From Neoarius graeffei (Eukaryota > Chordata > Actinopteri > Siluriformes > Ariidae): 64,000 bases of DNA. The DNA is taken from contig NC_083583.1 of the NCBI RefSeq assembly GCF_027579695.1, positions 24,076,599 through 24,140,598 on the forward strand, given 5' to 3'. The notes under the pieces were generated by a model. The model saw only the letters and a program-made list of their open reading frames with translations, ran no database searches and had not been told where the DNA came from. Positions 36,001 to 44,368 of the stretch are shown here, one piece after another. Made by a program: the position numbers and the translations under genes. Each line of letters opens with the position of its first letter. Positions within the stretch are counted from its first letter, which is position 1.

Positions 36001-39000
36001 TTGATGTTTTATTATGAGCCATGTACAGTATCCTAATGTTTTTTGTTTCTGAGTTACATGTTCGTTTGAAGGACTTGATGTACTAAATAACATAGTTGCA
36101 CCCGGTAGTGTTGAAATTGGTAAACACCGCAGTTGCGGACATTTTGTAGCCTAAAATGATGTTATGATAAGCTTTAATAAAGGGCCCGGTCATTTGCCCC
36201 GCCCCCGGCCCGGCTCTGACTTGTTCCGCCACTGTCACTGATGTCACTGTTTGCGCTGCTTAACGACATCACATGACGTCCACCCACTTTCGCTAACTCC
36301 ACCCAATGTGTCCACCCACTTCCAGCCAGCACGGTTCAGCGCGGTTGTAGTCGAAATGCAACTCCAATAGCCCCACTCAGCCCGACTCAGCTCGACTCGG
36401 CACGGCACGGCTCAGCCGCGTTTGTAGTGGAAAAGCGGCAATAGACACAGACAACCATTCACACTCACACCTACAGTCAATTTAGAGTCACCAGTTAACC
36501 TAACCTGCATGTCTTTGGGGGAAACCGGAGCACCCGGAGGAAACCCACGCGGACAACATGCAAACTCTGCACAGAAAGGCCCTCGCCGGCCACGGGGCTC
36601 AAACCCGGACCTTCTTGCTGTGAGGCGACAGCGCTAACCACTACACCACCGTGCCGCCCCTTAAGAATGCTTTCTTCCACCAAAAGAATAAAACACCATT
36701 GAAGTCTGAGCTGATTTGAAATATAAATGTGTGCAAGTGAAGTCTCTGTATTATTGATCTCAGATTTAGTCTATGCTATGATTCACACACCTGAAACACT
36801 CTCTCTGGTTCACCTTTCGCCCTCCAGTTGGTGTCATGGACACGTCGCAGGATCATCCAGGCCTCGTCATGCCTTGCATTCTGAAAACAGGCATGTTTAC
36901 AGGCACACTGGGGTTTCAGAACATTTACACAATGTTGTTGCAAATATTTAATGAAGGGCCGGTCATTGCAAGGAATAAATCTACAATCCATAACATCATT
37001 AAAAGATTCAGAGAATCCAAAGAAATCTCTGCATGTAAGGGGCAAGGCCAAAAACCAGCAATAAATGCCCGTGACCTTCGATCCCTCAGGTGGCACTTCA
37101 TTAAAAACTGACATAATTGTGTAAAGGATATTACTACATGGGCTTGGGAACACTCCATGCAAAGTGAAAGCCAGATATCAACAACATCCAGAAAGGCTGC
37201 CGAATTCTCTGGGTTTGAGCTCATCTGAAATGGACTGGCACAAAGATGAAGTGTGCTGTGGTCTGACGAGTCCACATCTTGAATTGTTTTTGGAAATCAT
37301 GGACATTGTGTCATCCAAGCTAAAGAGGAAAAGGACCCTCCAGATTGTTACCAGCACAAAGTTCAAAAGCCAGCATCTGTGTGTTAGTGCCTGTGGCATG
37401 GGTCACTTGTACATCTGTGAAGGCACCATTAATGCTGAAAGGTACATACAGGTTTTGGATCAACATATGCTATCATCCAGATGACGTCTTTTTCAGGGAC
37501 CTCCCTGTTTACTCCAGCAAAACAATGTCAATGCACATTCTGCACAAGTTACAACAGCGTGGCTTTAGAATAAAAGAGTGCAGGTGCTAAACTGGTCTGC
37601 CTTTCACCCATTGAAAATGTGTGGCGCAATATGAAGCACAAAATACAATAACAGACTCTAGACTGTTGAACAGCTTAAGTCATATATCAAGCAAGAGTGG
37701 GAAAGAATTTCATATTGAAAACTTAAACAATGTGTGTGCTCAGTTCCCAAATGCTTACTGGGTGTTGTTAAAAATAAAGGTGATGTAACGCAGTGGTACA
37801 CATATCCCGTCCCAACTTTTTTGGAACGTGTTAGAGACATCAAATTCAGAATGAGTGTATATTTACAAAAACAATAAAGTTTCAGTTTGAACATTAAATA
37901 TCTTGTTTTTGTATTGTATTCAGCCGAATACAGTACCAGTCAAAAGTTTGTATACCCCTATTCATTCATAGGGTTTTTTTTTAATGTATTTGGACTATTT
38001 TCTACATTGTAGAACAATATCGAAGACATCAAAACTATGAAATTACATATGGGACATATGTGGAATTATGTGATAAGCAAAAAATGGTTAAGAAATACAA
38101 AATGTTTCATGTTTTAAATTCTTCAAAGTAGCCACTGTTTACCTTGATGACTGACTGTACACTATTGATGTTACCTTAACCAGCTTCACGAGGGAGTCAC
38201 CTGGAATGCTTTTCAATTAACAGGTGTGTCTTGTCAAAAGTTAATTAGTGCAATTTCTTGCCTTCTTAATGCATTTTGAGATCAAACAGTAAATAGCCCT
38301 ATTCCACAACTGTATTATGTCATATTATGCCACATTATGTCAAGAACCACTCAACTAAGTAAAAAGAAATTACGTCCATCATTACTTTAAAACACGAAGA
38401 GTCTTTTAATGAATAAAAATAAAGATGAAAAATGGCACAGCTGGTGAGGAATGAATGGGCGATGCTGAGGTGGGTGTGTGGTGTGATGCCTGAGGATATT
38501 AGCTCCTGTGGCCTGTGTGCGAGGCTGAAGATTGATGATCTTGAAACTGCTCCAAAATGTAGGCACCTACATTGGTTTGGCCATGCCCAGAGAAGCGAAG
38601 CCTGGATAAATGAGATATCAGTTTTCCAGGTGGATGGGTGTAAGAAATGGGGTAGGCTCCATAAAACATGGGGAGAGGTGCTATCTGAGGACCTGAGATT
38701 GAGTGGCCTCACTGTTGCAGATGCCCATGATCGAATAACGTGGAGGAGGAAACTACATTCATATCATGCAACGTCAAACCCGCTTGCCAGCAGATAGCAA
38801 GCATAAAGAGAGAGAGAGAAAGAAACCAATGAATTAGAAGGTGTGTCTAAACTTGTATAATTTCTTTGGTGTGTCCAAACTTTATAGGTCAAAAAGAATT
38901 TGCAAATCATTGCATTCTGTTTTAATTTACATTTTACACAGCATCCTAACTTTGTCATCGGCGTTGTAGTTAACTGAGATGGTAAAGGGATCACAAGGCG

Positions 39001-42000
39001 TGCACCGCACAGAATCACTGCCAAACTCTGCCAATGTAACATGATTGGCATTACCTCAAGGAGGTAGCGTGGGCTCTCCGGCATAAACACGAGTCCGGTG
39101 AGAGCGGCCAGTGAGGGTAGCAAACACACCAACACAAACACTCTCCAGCTGGGGAATCGGAACCCAATGCGCATATGGGAACTCCAACCTGCAACACGCA
39201 AACAGAAATCTCAGGTCACTTCACTACCATAATAAGCCTTCTTCTAACATTGATCTGACATATCTCTAATGTTGTCATAATGTTGCAGATATATTATTCT
39301 TTCTCTAAAAAGAAGATGACCAAGGGCATGACCCAAGTGGAGCAGGGTTTGAGTAACACTTCTTCTAAAATATATTTTAATTAAAAAAATTAGTGTACCC
39401 ATTTTGAAAAAGTCACTTTTTCAGTGCTTGTGTACATACATTTGGATATCTGGAGAGCCTACCAACCCATAAACTCTGAAATAAGACAACGCAGTCAGTT
39501 TCTTTTGTTCTGTCAATTTCAGAAAACATGCTTCAACAAATCATTCATACTTGGCTCTTCTTTTTATGTCACAAGAGGAGTTCATTAGAATTATACCACC
39601 CCCTCATCTGAGTATCTCCATCCACAGTTTGAGAACTGCCTTTGTGAATGACTATTCATGAATAAAGTGCTACCCGATTGGCTGGTGGAAGAGGGGGGTG
39701 GGGTGAGCAATGGCTCATTATCATTTAAAGCAAGAGGAACTCAAATCAGTCGTTTTGAACAGGGCTGTTTAGACAGGGTGAGAAGGGAGCTGTGGTGTTT
39801 TATCCTTGTGGAATTTTGACCAAATCATGTCACAGACATTTGATTAAGACCTCAGGGAACTGTGCCAACTTATGGAAAAGGGGTACAATATGTCAACTTT
39901 AGGCGGCATGGTGGTGTAGTGGTTAGCGCTGTTGCCTCACAGCGAGAAGGTCCGGATTCGAGCCCCGTGGCCGGTGAGGGCCTTTCTATGCGGAGTTTGC
40001 ATGTTCTCCCCGTGTCCGCGTGGGTTTCCTCCAGGTGCTCCGGTTTCCCCCCACAGTCCAAAGACATGCAGGTTAGGTTAACTGGTGACTCTAAATTGAG
40101 CGTAGGTGTGAATGTGAGTGTGAATGGTTGTCTGTGTCTATGTGTCAGCCCTGTGATGACCTGGCAACTTGTCCAGGGTGTACCCCGCCTTTCGCCCATA
40201 GTCAGCTGGGATAGGCTCCAGCTTGCCTGCGACCCTGTAGAACAGGATAAAGCAGCTAGAGATAATGAGATGAGATGTCAACTTTAAAGGGTGACTAGTA
40301 AGGTGTACAATAACTCTAGTAATAAAAAACAATAGGGTTCCAGCATATCAATTGCTTGGAGCCTTAAAATCATGATCGAAAACTTTTAAAGCTTGGTTTA
40401 ATATAAAACTGACAAACAAATACATAATTAAATAAAAACTTCAGGAGTATTATTTTAGCGCAAGTATGGAATTTTATTCCATAGATGATATATCAGAGAT
40501 CCATTTAGTTTAAAATCAGTTGTTCGGGAACTTTCGCTGACTGTTTAATACTAGAATATAAAACTCCCAGTAGGTTCAGACATTTCTCGCTCTTGTAAAT
40601 CCATTCCTTTCCAATTAGATTTCCCCTTCCTTTCCATGTATGAAGCTGCTTGGGTTACAGAGGGATAATAAATATTTAACAGTGATTCCACTAAATGAAG
40701 CTGTACATGAGCTGATAGCCGACGAGGAGCGTAGTGCCGAGTTGGCTATAAGCCATGTACGACGAGATTGAGTGGAATAACTGTTTTATTCTATACACAG
40801 TCACTGGATTTTGAGAAACAGCATTTTTCTTTTTATTTTTTGCAAATTCAATAAATAAAAACTTTATACAAAATGTCAGACAAAATCATGTCTGGTTAGA
40901 ATGTAAACAAACTGGCGAAATGAGAGTAGCAATTTGTGAAAAATGTGAAAATCCTTGAAAAATAAAAAAGATATGTTCTTACTATCATATACTTTCATTC
41001 CATATTTTGTTGCTTTTTTTGTATTCTTTGGGGTTTTGTTTTCAAGTTGACTTTTTATTTGGTCCTTCATTGGTTCAGCAACATGCTCCGCTATTTTGTT
41101 TTTCATTACTCATGGTATATGAGCTGATTGGCTCTGATCTACTACTAGACTATCAGAGCACACGATTGCTCATATCCAGTGAATGTGGACAGAATAAAGA
41201 CTGATATTCTGGAAGGACTTCAACATGATGGGGCATGCGGTTGTAGGAAAATAATAAATGACATGGTGGAGTGATGGCCCGATAAGAAACAGACTTGCTG
41301 TTACTACCCCAAAGTTGAGTATTTTCCAGTAACAGAAGTGTTTTATTCCTCTTACACCAAAGCAATTTACCAATGATTTTTTTTTCATTTAAAATACAGC
41401 ACATCATTTAATATTGAGGAACAATCACAAAAGAAGTTCTTGCTATTACTTATGTTACAACATTTATAAACAATTGTTCCCTCATCATCCTCATTTTCTC
41501 TCCCTCTTGAAGTTAATAAGACAATAGAGCTGCTTATCATTTTACTAAGAAACAGAAAAAAATTATGCCAGACAACTTAAAAAGCTAACACTGCAAACTC
41601 CTTGAAAAACTTTAAATAAACATCTCCTTATAGAACACTTCAATGAATATTAATGCATGTTTAACAGTTATTCCATGAAATCGAGTTATACATGAGCTGA
41701 TCGCCGACAAGGCGGGTAGAGCTGAGTCAGCTATAAGCCATGTACGGCGTGATTGAGTGGAATAACGGTTTTATTCTATCCACATTCACTGGATTTTGAG
41801 AAACAGAGCATTTTTATCTTTTGCAAATTCGGTAAATAAAAACTTTTTTTTCCCACAATTTCCGACAAAATCATTTCTACTTAGTGGACATGTGACAAAC
41901 TGCATACATGCTTAGTAGCAATTTGTGAAAAATGCTCTAATAATAATTCTTGAAAAAAAAAGATACGTTCTTACCATCAAATACTTTCATTCCATATTTT

Positions 42001-43595
42001 GTTGCTTTTTTTTTGCATTTTTGGGGATTTTGTTTTCGAGTAGAGTTTTTATTTCATCCTCGGTTGATTAAGCAACACGTTCCATCATTTTGTTTTTCTC
42101 TATTCACGGTATATGAGCTGATATCCTAGTAGTAGTGTAGCTAATCAGAGCACACGATTGCTCATATCCAGTGAATGTGGACAGAATAACAGTGATTATC
42201 CATGTTTCTAATCCATTGATGTGGTGTGTCTGCCATAAAAGTACCTGTGTATATGGTTAAGATAGAAAAAATTATGTATTAGGAAGACTGCATTAATTGA
42301 AATGTGAGATTTGAATTACTACTGGCACAACTGTCAGAGCTGCTTTTATAGAAAATGAATCATGTTCATATAATAAGAAAGGGAATGAATCAAGAGGAAT
42401 GTAAAGTAGCAATTTTAGTACTCTAATCCTCAGTGTTCATATCCTTATTCATATCTTCACATTCATATTTACCTCCCTTCCACCTAAACAGATGCTTCCA
42501 GGCTTACCCTCTGATTTTTAAATGATAATTATGGTCTTTATCACCATGTTGATGATTAGCATAAAGATGCTGAAGGTTAAGATGGTTATTACCATAATGA
42601 GGGATGATTCCCCAGGCGCTGAAGGAAGCGTACAGGCCTCCCAGCATCCAGAACAGACACAGCCAGCTCAGGTGTTCGCCCCTTTTATCCATCTGCAGGA
42701 ACTCAGCAAAGTATGTGTACACAATGGGGATGGAGCCACCTATTCTGTAGAGAACAGAGAAACACTGGGGGATACTTATAGTTGTGCAGTGAGTTAACAC
42801 AATGATAGAGACAGACATTTCCATCCATCCATTATCTGTAGCCGCTTATCCTGTCCTACAGGATCGCAGGCAAGCTGTAGCCTATCCCAGCTAACTATGG
42901 GTGAGAGGTGGGGTACACCCTGGACAAGTCGCCAGGTCATCACAGGGCTGACACATAGACACAGACAACCATTCACACCTACGGTCAATTTAGAGCCACC
43001 AGTTAGCCTAACCTGCATGTCTTTGGGGGAAACCAGAGGAAACCCACACAGAGAACATGCAAACTCCACACAGAAAGGCCCTCGTCGGCCGCTGGGCTCA
43101 AACCCAGGACTTTCTTGCTGTGAGGTGACAGTGCTAACCTGACAGACATTTCGAACAAGGGAAATATGACTGATAATACAGTTGAACACACAGTGTAGTA
43201 TGACACCTTGAGGAGGAATGTTTGTTCAACAGTGAATGTGTACACTTCTGAAAAATGTCACTCATTTTGAGTGTTTGAGGTGTGAAAGCATTAAGAGAAA
43301 CATATAATGATTAAGGTAACACACTAGAGGTAGAAACAACAATGCCTTTGTCGATCATTTTTCAGATCTATACACCAATCAGCCATAACATTAAAATCAC
43401 TGACTGGTGAAGTGAATAACATTGATTATCACTGATTTGCACTGGGATATATTAGGCAGCAACCGAACAGTCAGTTTTCAAAGTTGATGTGCTGAAAGCA
43501 GGAAAAATGGGCAATTGTAAAGATCTGAATGACTTTGATAAGGGCCAAATTGTAATGGCTAGATGACTGGGTCTGAGCATCTCCAAAATGGCACA

Positions 43596-43670
<75 letters not shown>

Positions 43671-44279
43671 ATGCACGTTCCTTTCAGGTGTTCAACGCAT
43701 CTTTCTCTTTCAAAATTCTCAAAATCTTCCATACTTAACAAAGCAAACCTGGCGGCCATGTTTGTTCACACATTGTTCTCACTAGCGCGGAAGTTTTACG
43801 TCTCCGAAGTGTGACATCACATTGTCTTAACAACCATGCAATATCGTAAACCATATTCAACACTTATTCTCCACTGGGTAGAGTGGTATAATACACATAA
43901 GATAAGTGATATGTTAACAATATTGCATGCTGTCAAACCAAATGAATGAAACCTACTAGAAGGGAATAGAGTACATGTTTTTATTCCATCGATAAAGTGT
44001 CCTGTATGTATAATAGTTACTAATATTGTATGAGCTTTGTAATATTGTATGATCGGTCTCTGTGTATACTTGCATTTACAAAGGAAAACGTGCATTACCC
44101 AATTCCGGAGCACAGTCTGCAGAACAGGAAGAAGCCGTAGTACTCAGAGAAGGAGGAGAGGAAAGAGAAGATGCAGTTGATGGCGAGAGCATTGAGGAGA
44201 CACTGACGACGTCCCAGTTTATCAGCCAGACCTCCCCACACTACGGCTCCCAGCATCATCCCCACGTACACAATCAGAC
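23823..44279 (-). CDS. sv2b: SV2-family synaptic vesicle glycoprotein, C-terminal 535 residues (11 exons)
   Basis: The exons, all with GT-AG borders, are 44099-44279, 42593-42744, 39055-39188, 36791-36880, 29790-29903, 29612-29700, 29274-29438, 27911-28044, 27614-27817, 25979-26138 and 23823-24006. With one base from the missing upstream exon they give exactly 536 codons including TAA, which supports every border. SV2 proteins are 12-helix major-facilitator-type vesicle proteins that bind synaptotagmin. The deduced part begins in the early membrane domain ('[10 protein letters not shown]'), includes '[10 protein letters not shown]' and '[15 protein letters not shown]', then a long luminal loop of pentapeptide-like repeats ('[12 protein letters not shown]') with NFS, NCT, NFT and NTT glycosylation sites, then '[16 protein letters not shown]' and the last helices, ending '[10 protein letters not shown]'. 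By memory it is closest to SV2B, but a fish-specific paralogue is possible. The N-terminal cytoplasmic part and first helices are missing. Confidence 0.9.
24095..24290 (+). mobile_element. tRNA-derived SINE-B, in sv2 intron
   Basis: A full SINE-B: 'ggtctaatggttagagaag' head, 'ggtttgattcc' box B, 'gataagagtgtctgctaaat' end. Confidence 0.85.
24890..25520. repeat. Unclassified, GC-richer repeat-like stretch in sv2 intron
   Basis: It differs in base use from its AT-rich surroundings and has long chance frames on both strands. The end 'cctaatgaagcagtcatcatcgctag' resembles a LINE 5' part, but no domain is readable. Confidence 0.35.
25979..26138 (-). CDS. sv2b: sv2 exon j
   Basis: Residues 422-474, with '[18 protein letters not shown]' and 'VELYPASN'. 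Acceptor gtgtcacag, donor AACAG^gtagag. Confidence 0.9.
26722..27094 (-). mobile_element. tRNA-derived SINE, full length, (atgag) tail
   Basis: Perfect 14-bp duplications TGATTTAGTAATCT at 26708-26721 and 27095-27108. It lies in the intron between sv2 exons i and j. Confidence 0.95.
27614..27817 (-). CDS. sv2b: sv2 exon i
   Basis: Residues 354-421: the end of the luminal loop ('[11 protein letters not shown]'), then '[16 protein letters not shown]' and '[11 protein letters not shown]'. Acceptor ctttgtag, donor ATAG^gtgaat. Confidence 0.92.
27911..28044 (-). CDS. sv2b: sv2 exon h (pentapeptide loop)
   Basis: Residues 309-353, '[18 protein letters not shown]' and '[14 protein letters not shown]', the pentapeptide-like luminal fold. 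Acceptor gagtacag, donor ACAG^gtattt. Confidence 0.92.
28170..28338 (+). mobile_element. tRNA-derived SINE-B, 3' shortened
   Basis: Head and body match SINE-B; the 'gctctggataag' part is partly deleted. Confidence 0.8.
28510..29006 (+). mobile_element. Candidate solo LTR
   Basis: It runs from 'tgttggaaag' to 'gcagccaca' (TG...CA) with a TATA box 'gtataaag' at about 28651, a poly(A)-like 'aattaaaag' near 28941 and a GC-rich middle unlike its surroundings. I see no clear short target duplication, so the exact borders and class are unsure. Confidence 0.45.
29274..29438 (-). CDS. sv2b: sv2 exon g
   Basis: Residues 254-308: '[12 protein letters not shown]', then the start of the luminal loop with the glycosylation site NFS. 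Acceptor ctctgtag, donor GACCG^gtatgg. Confidence 0.9.
29612..29700 (-). CDS. sv2b: sv2 exon f
   Basis: Residues 225-253, a membrane segment with '[13 protein letters not shown]'. Acceptor ttaaag, donor TTTGG^gtaaaa. The acceptor polypyrimidine tract is weak. Confidence 0.85.
29790..29903 (-). CDS. sv2b: sv2 exon e
   Basis: Residues 187-224, with '[17 protein letters not shown]'. Acceptor atttgtcag, donor CAG^gtataa. The intron before it, 6.9 kb, is the largest in the gene here. Confidence 0.9.
30489..31057 (+). mobile_element. 569-bp element carrying a RecQ-like helicase exon
   Basis: Perfect 8-bp duplications CGGAGCAC (30481-30488, 31058-31065) bound an element with short inverted ends TAG(C/T)CTGG. 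Its only coding content is the helicase-like exon. The rest is non-coding, so it is a deleted, non-autonomous copy. An 8-bp duplication would suit hAT- or P-type integration. Confidence 0.75.
30686..30892 (+). pseudogene. RecQ-type helicase N-terminal fragment
   Basis: The frame of 68 codons contains '[12 protein letters not shown]' (RecQ 'motif 0'-like, with the conserved Gln) and '[18 protein letters not shown]', a Walker A of the RecQ type. It ends at a stop soon after, so motifs Ia-VI are absent. It lies inside a small transposon-like unit, so a mobile origin is more likely than a host RECQ gene. Confidence 0.7.
31924..32300 (-). mobile_element. tRNA-derived SINE, full length, (atgag) tail
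   Basis: Perfect 9-bp duplications GAATTTTAT at 31915-31923 and 32301-32309. Confidence 0.94.
32792..33148 (+). mobile_element. tRNA-derived SINE, full length, (atgag) tail
   Basis: Perfect 12-bp duplications ATTCTATTCCCT at 32780-32791 and 33149-33160. Confidence 0.95.
33421..34040 (+). repeat. Triplicated Crypton-like exon, about 200-222-bp units
   Basis: The anchor 'aaggctaccaaaacttca' occurs at 33441, 33663 and 33863. Each unit carries parts of the same exon ('gatgcgctgaacacc', 'gaaaaactggaaaagagac', 'tgactgacagtttgtacac'). Only the last unit reads on into the longer exon end. Confidence 0.8.
34313..34650 (+). mobile_element. tRNA-derived SINE, (atgag) tail, small internal deletion
   Basis: Perfect 12-bp duplications ATAATTGTTCCA at 34301-34312 and 34651-34662. 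About 30 bp of the body near 34440 is missing. Confidence 0.95.
35171..36443. mobile_element. GC-rich MITE with 'cagctcggct'-type ends
   Basis: Inverted ends 'tatggcccttttccactac' and 'tattgccgcttttccactac' are followed by many 'cagctc', 'gcacgg' and 'gcccgac' words. There is no transposase. Inside, a segment of about 170 bp is duplicated directly (from 35718 and again from 35965). Confidence 0.85.
35718..36135. repeat. Direct duplication, 247-bp spacing
   Basis: 'cgtatgcccttcaaataatg' to 'gtgttgaaattggtaaacac' occurs twice, beginning at 35718 and 35965, with only small differences. Confidence 0.85.
36791..36880 (-). CDS. sv2b: sv2 exon d
   Basis: Residues 157-186, '[17 protein letters not shown]', the cytoplasmic loop typical of SV2. 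Acceptor gttttcag, donor CAG^gtgtgt. Confidence 0.9.
36905..37915 (+). mobile_element. Decayed Tc1/mariner-type transposon
   Basis: Fragments resemble a transposase: '[18 protein letters not shown]' (N-terminal part), '[17 protein letters not shown]' and '[15 protein letters not shown]' (catalytic part), each in a different frame. The 3' end 'cccaacttttttggaacgtg' is a familiar end of such fish elements. It sits 25 bp upstream of sv2 exon d, in the neighbouring intron. Confidence 0.6.
37926..38893 (+). mobile_element. Tc1-derived MITE with a LINE 3' end inserted
   Basis: It has the same family ends as 17272-17796 ('cagtaccagtcaaaagtttg' and 'ggtgtgtccaaactttat'). A piece of foreign coding DNA (38432-38797) interrupts it. 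Confidence 0.72.
38432..38797 (+). pseudogene. LINE ORF2 C-terminal fragment
   Basis: A frame of 121 codons with '[15 protein letters not shown]' and '[15 protein letters not shown]', the post-RT region of RTE/L2-like LINE proteins ('RRLRWFGHVxR...GRPRKTW'). There is no RT core. Confidence 0.75.
39055..39188 (-). CDS. sv2b: sv2 exon c
   Basis: Residues 112-156, with 'SWRVFVLVC' and '[10 protein letters not shown]'. Acceptor gttgcag, donor GAG^gtaatg. Confidence 0.9.
39280..39889. other. No recognisable gene or repeat
   Basis: sv2 intron sequence; nothing supported. Confidence 0.3.
39902..40274 (+). mobile_element. tRNA-derived SINE, full length, (atgag) tail
   Basis: Perfect 12-bp duplications ATGTCAACTTTA at 39890-39901 and 40275-40286. 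Confidence 0.95.
40287..40670. other. No recognisable gene or repeat
   Basis: sv2 intron; nothing supported. Confidence 0.3.
40677..41202 (-). mobile_element. Crypton-like element, type 2, copy 2
   Basis: The best-preserved exon of the family: minus-strand '[17 protein letters not shown]', then '[19 protein letters not shown]', with a donor-like 'gta' near 40985. The far end has the palindrome 'gtacatgagctgatagcc...ggctataagccatgtac' (40708-40760). Confidence 0.55.
41662..42190 (-). mobile_element. Crypton-like element, type 2, copy 3
   Basis: Same layout as copy 2, 460 bp away in the same orientation: the 'tacatgagctgatcgcc...tcagctataagccatgtac' palindrome (41688-41742), the exon near 41975-42110 with donor GATG^gtaaga, and the 'gctcatatccagtgaatgtgg' end. 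The exon carries stops. Confidence 0.55.
42593..42744 (-). CDS. sv2b: sv2 exon b
   Basis: Residues 61-111, with '[15 protein letters not shown]' and '[15 protein letters not shown]'. Acceptor ctctacag, donor TATG^gtaata. Confidence 0.9.
42822..43140 (-). mobile_element. tRNA-derived SINE, 5' head truncated
   Basis: Perfect 12-bp duplications GACAGACATTTC (42810-42821, 43141-43152) enclose a copy lacking the first roughly 20 bp of the tRNA head, so it is a 5'-truncated insertion. Confidence 0.92.
43370..43592 (+). mobile_element. Tc1/mariner-type 5' fragment
   Basis: 'ccaatcagccataacattaaaa' to 'ggctagatgactgggtctgagc' matches from memory the 5' half of a common fish DNA transposon. The rest is replaced by a microsatellite. 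Confidence 0.5.
43598..43669. repeat. (TTA)n then (ATA)n inverted microsatellite
   Basis: About 12 ATT units run into about 12 AAT units, so the block is self-complementary. Confidence 0.9.
43676..44015 (-). mobile_element. Crypton-like element, type 1, partial copy
   Basis: It is collinear with 6450-6830: the minus strand encodes '[13 protein letters not shown]', and the '...attccatcgataaagtgtcctgtatgta' end follows. It sits 85 bp from sv2 exon a. Confidence 0.55.
44099..44279 (-). CDS. sv2b: sv2 exon a (first exon in window)
   Basis: Residues 1-60 of the partial protein: 'GLIVYVGMM', 'LADKLGRR' and '[11 protein letters not shown]'. Acceptor 'gagtgcag' abuts a (CA)n run; donor GG^gtaatg. 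Confidence 0.88.
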
Positions 44280-44287
44280 CTGCACTC

Positions 44288-44288
44288 A

Positions 44289-44321
<33 letters not shown>
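44288..44321. repeat. (CA)n microsatellite beside sv2 exon a acceptor
   Basis: About 16 CA units start within 10 bp of the intron-exon border. Confidence 0.9.
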
Positions 44322-44325
<4 letters not shown>

Positions 44326-44368
44326 TCATATCCATATATGACACACAATACTGTATATTTTACATTTA

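Larger units (their letters stand above)
35037..36660 (-). mobile_element. tRNA-derived SINE split by a 1.27-kb MITE
   Basis: SINE parts lie at 35037-35170 and 36444-36660, flanked by 12-bp duplications TTAA(A/G)AATGCTT (35025-35036, 36661-36672). The head (box B) is at the high-coordinate end. Confidence 0.92.

Noticed and set aside
43260-43290. T-box site AGGTGTGA near 43277
   Set aside because: Single site in an sv2 intron with no cluster; the word is frequent because the SINE carries it.
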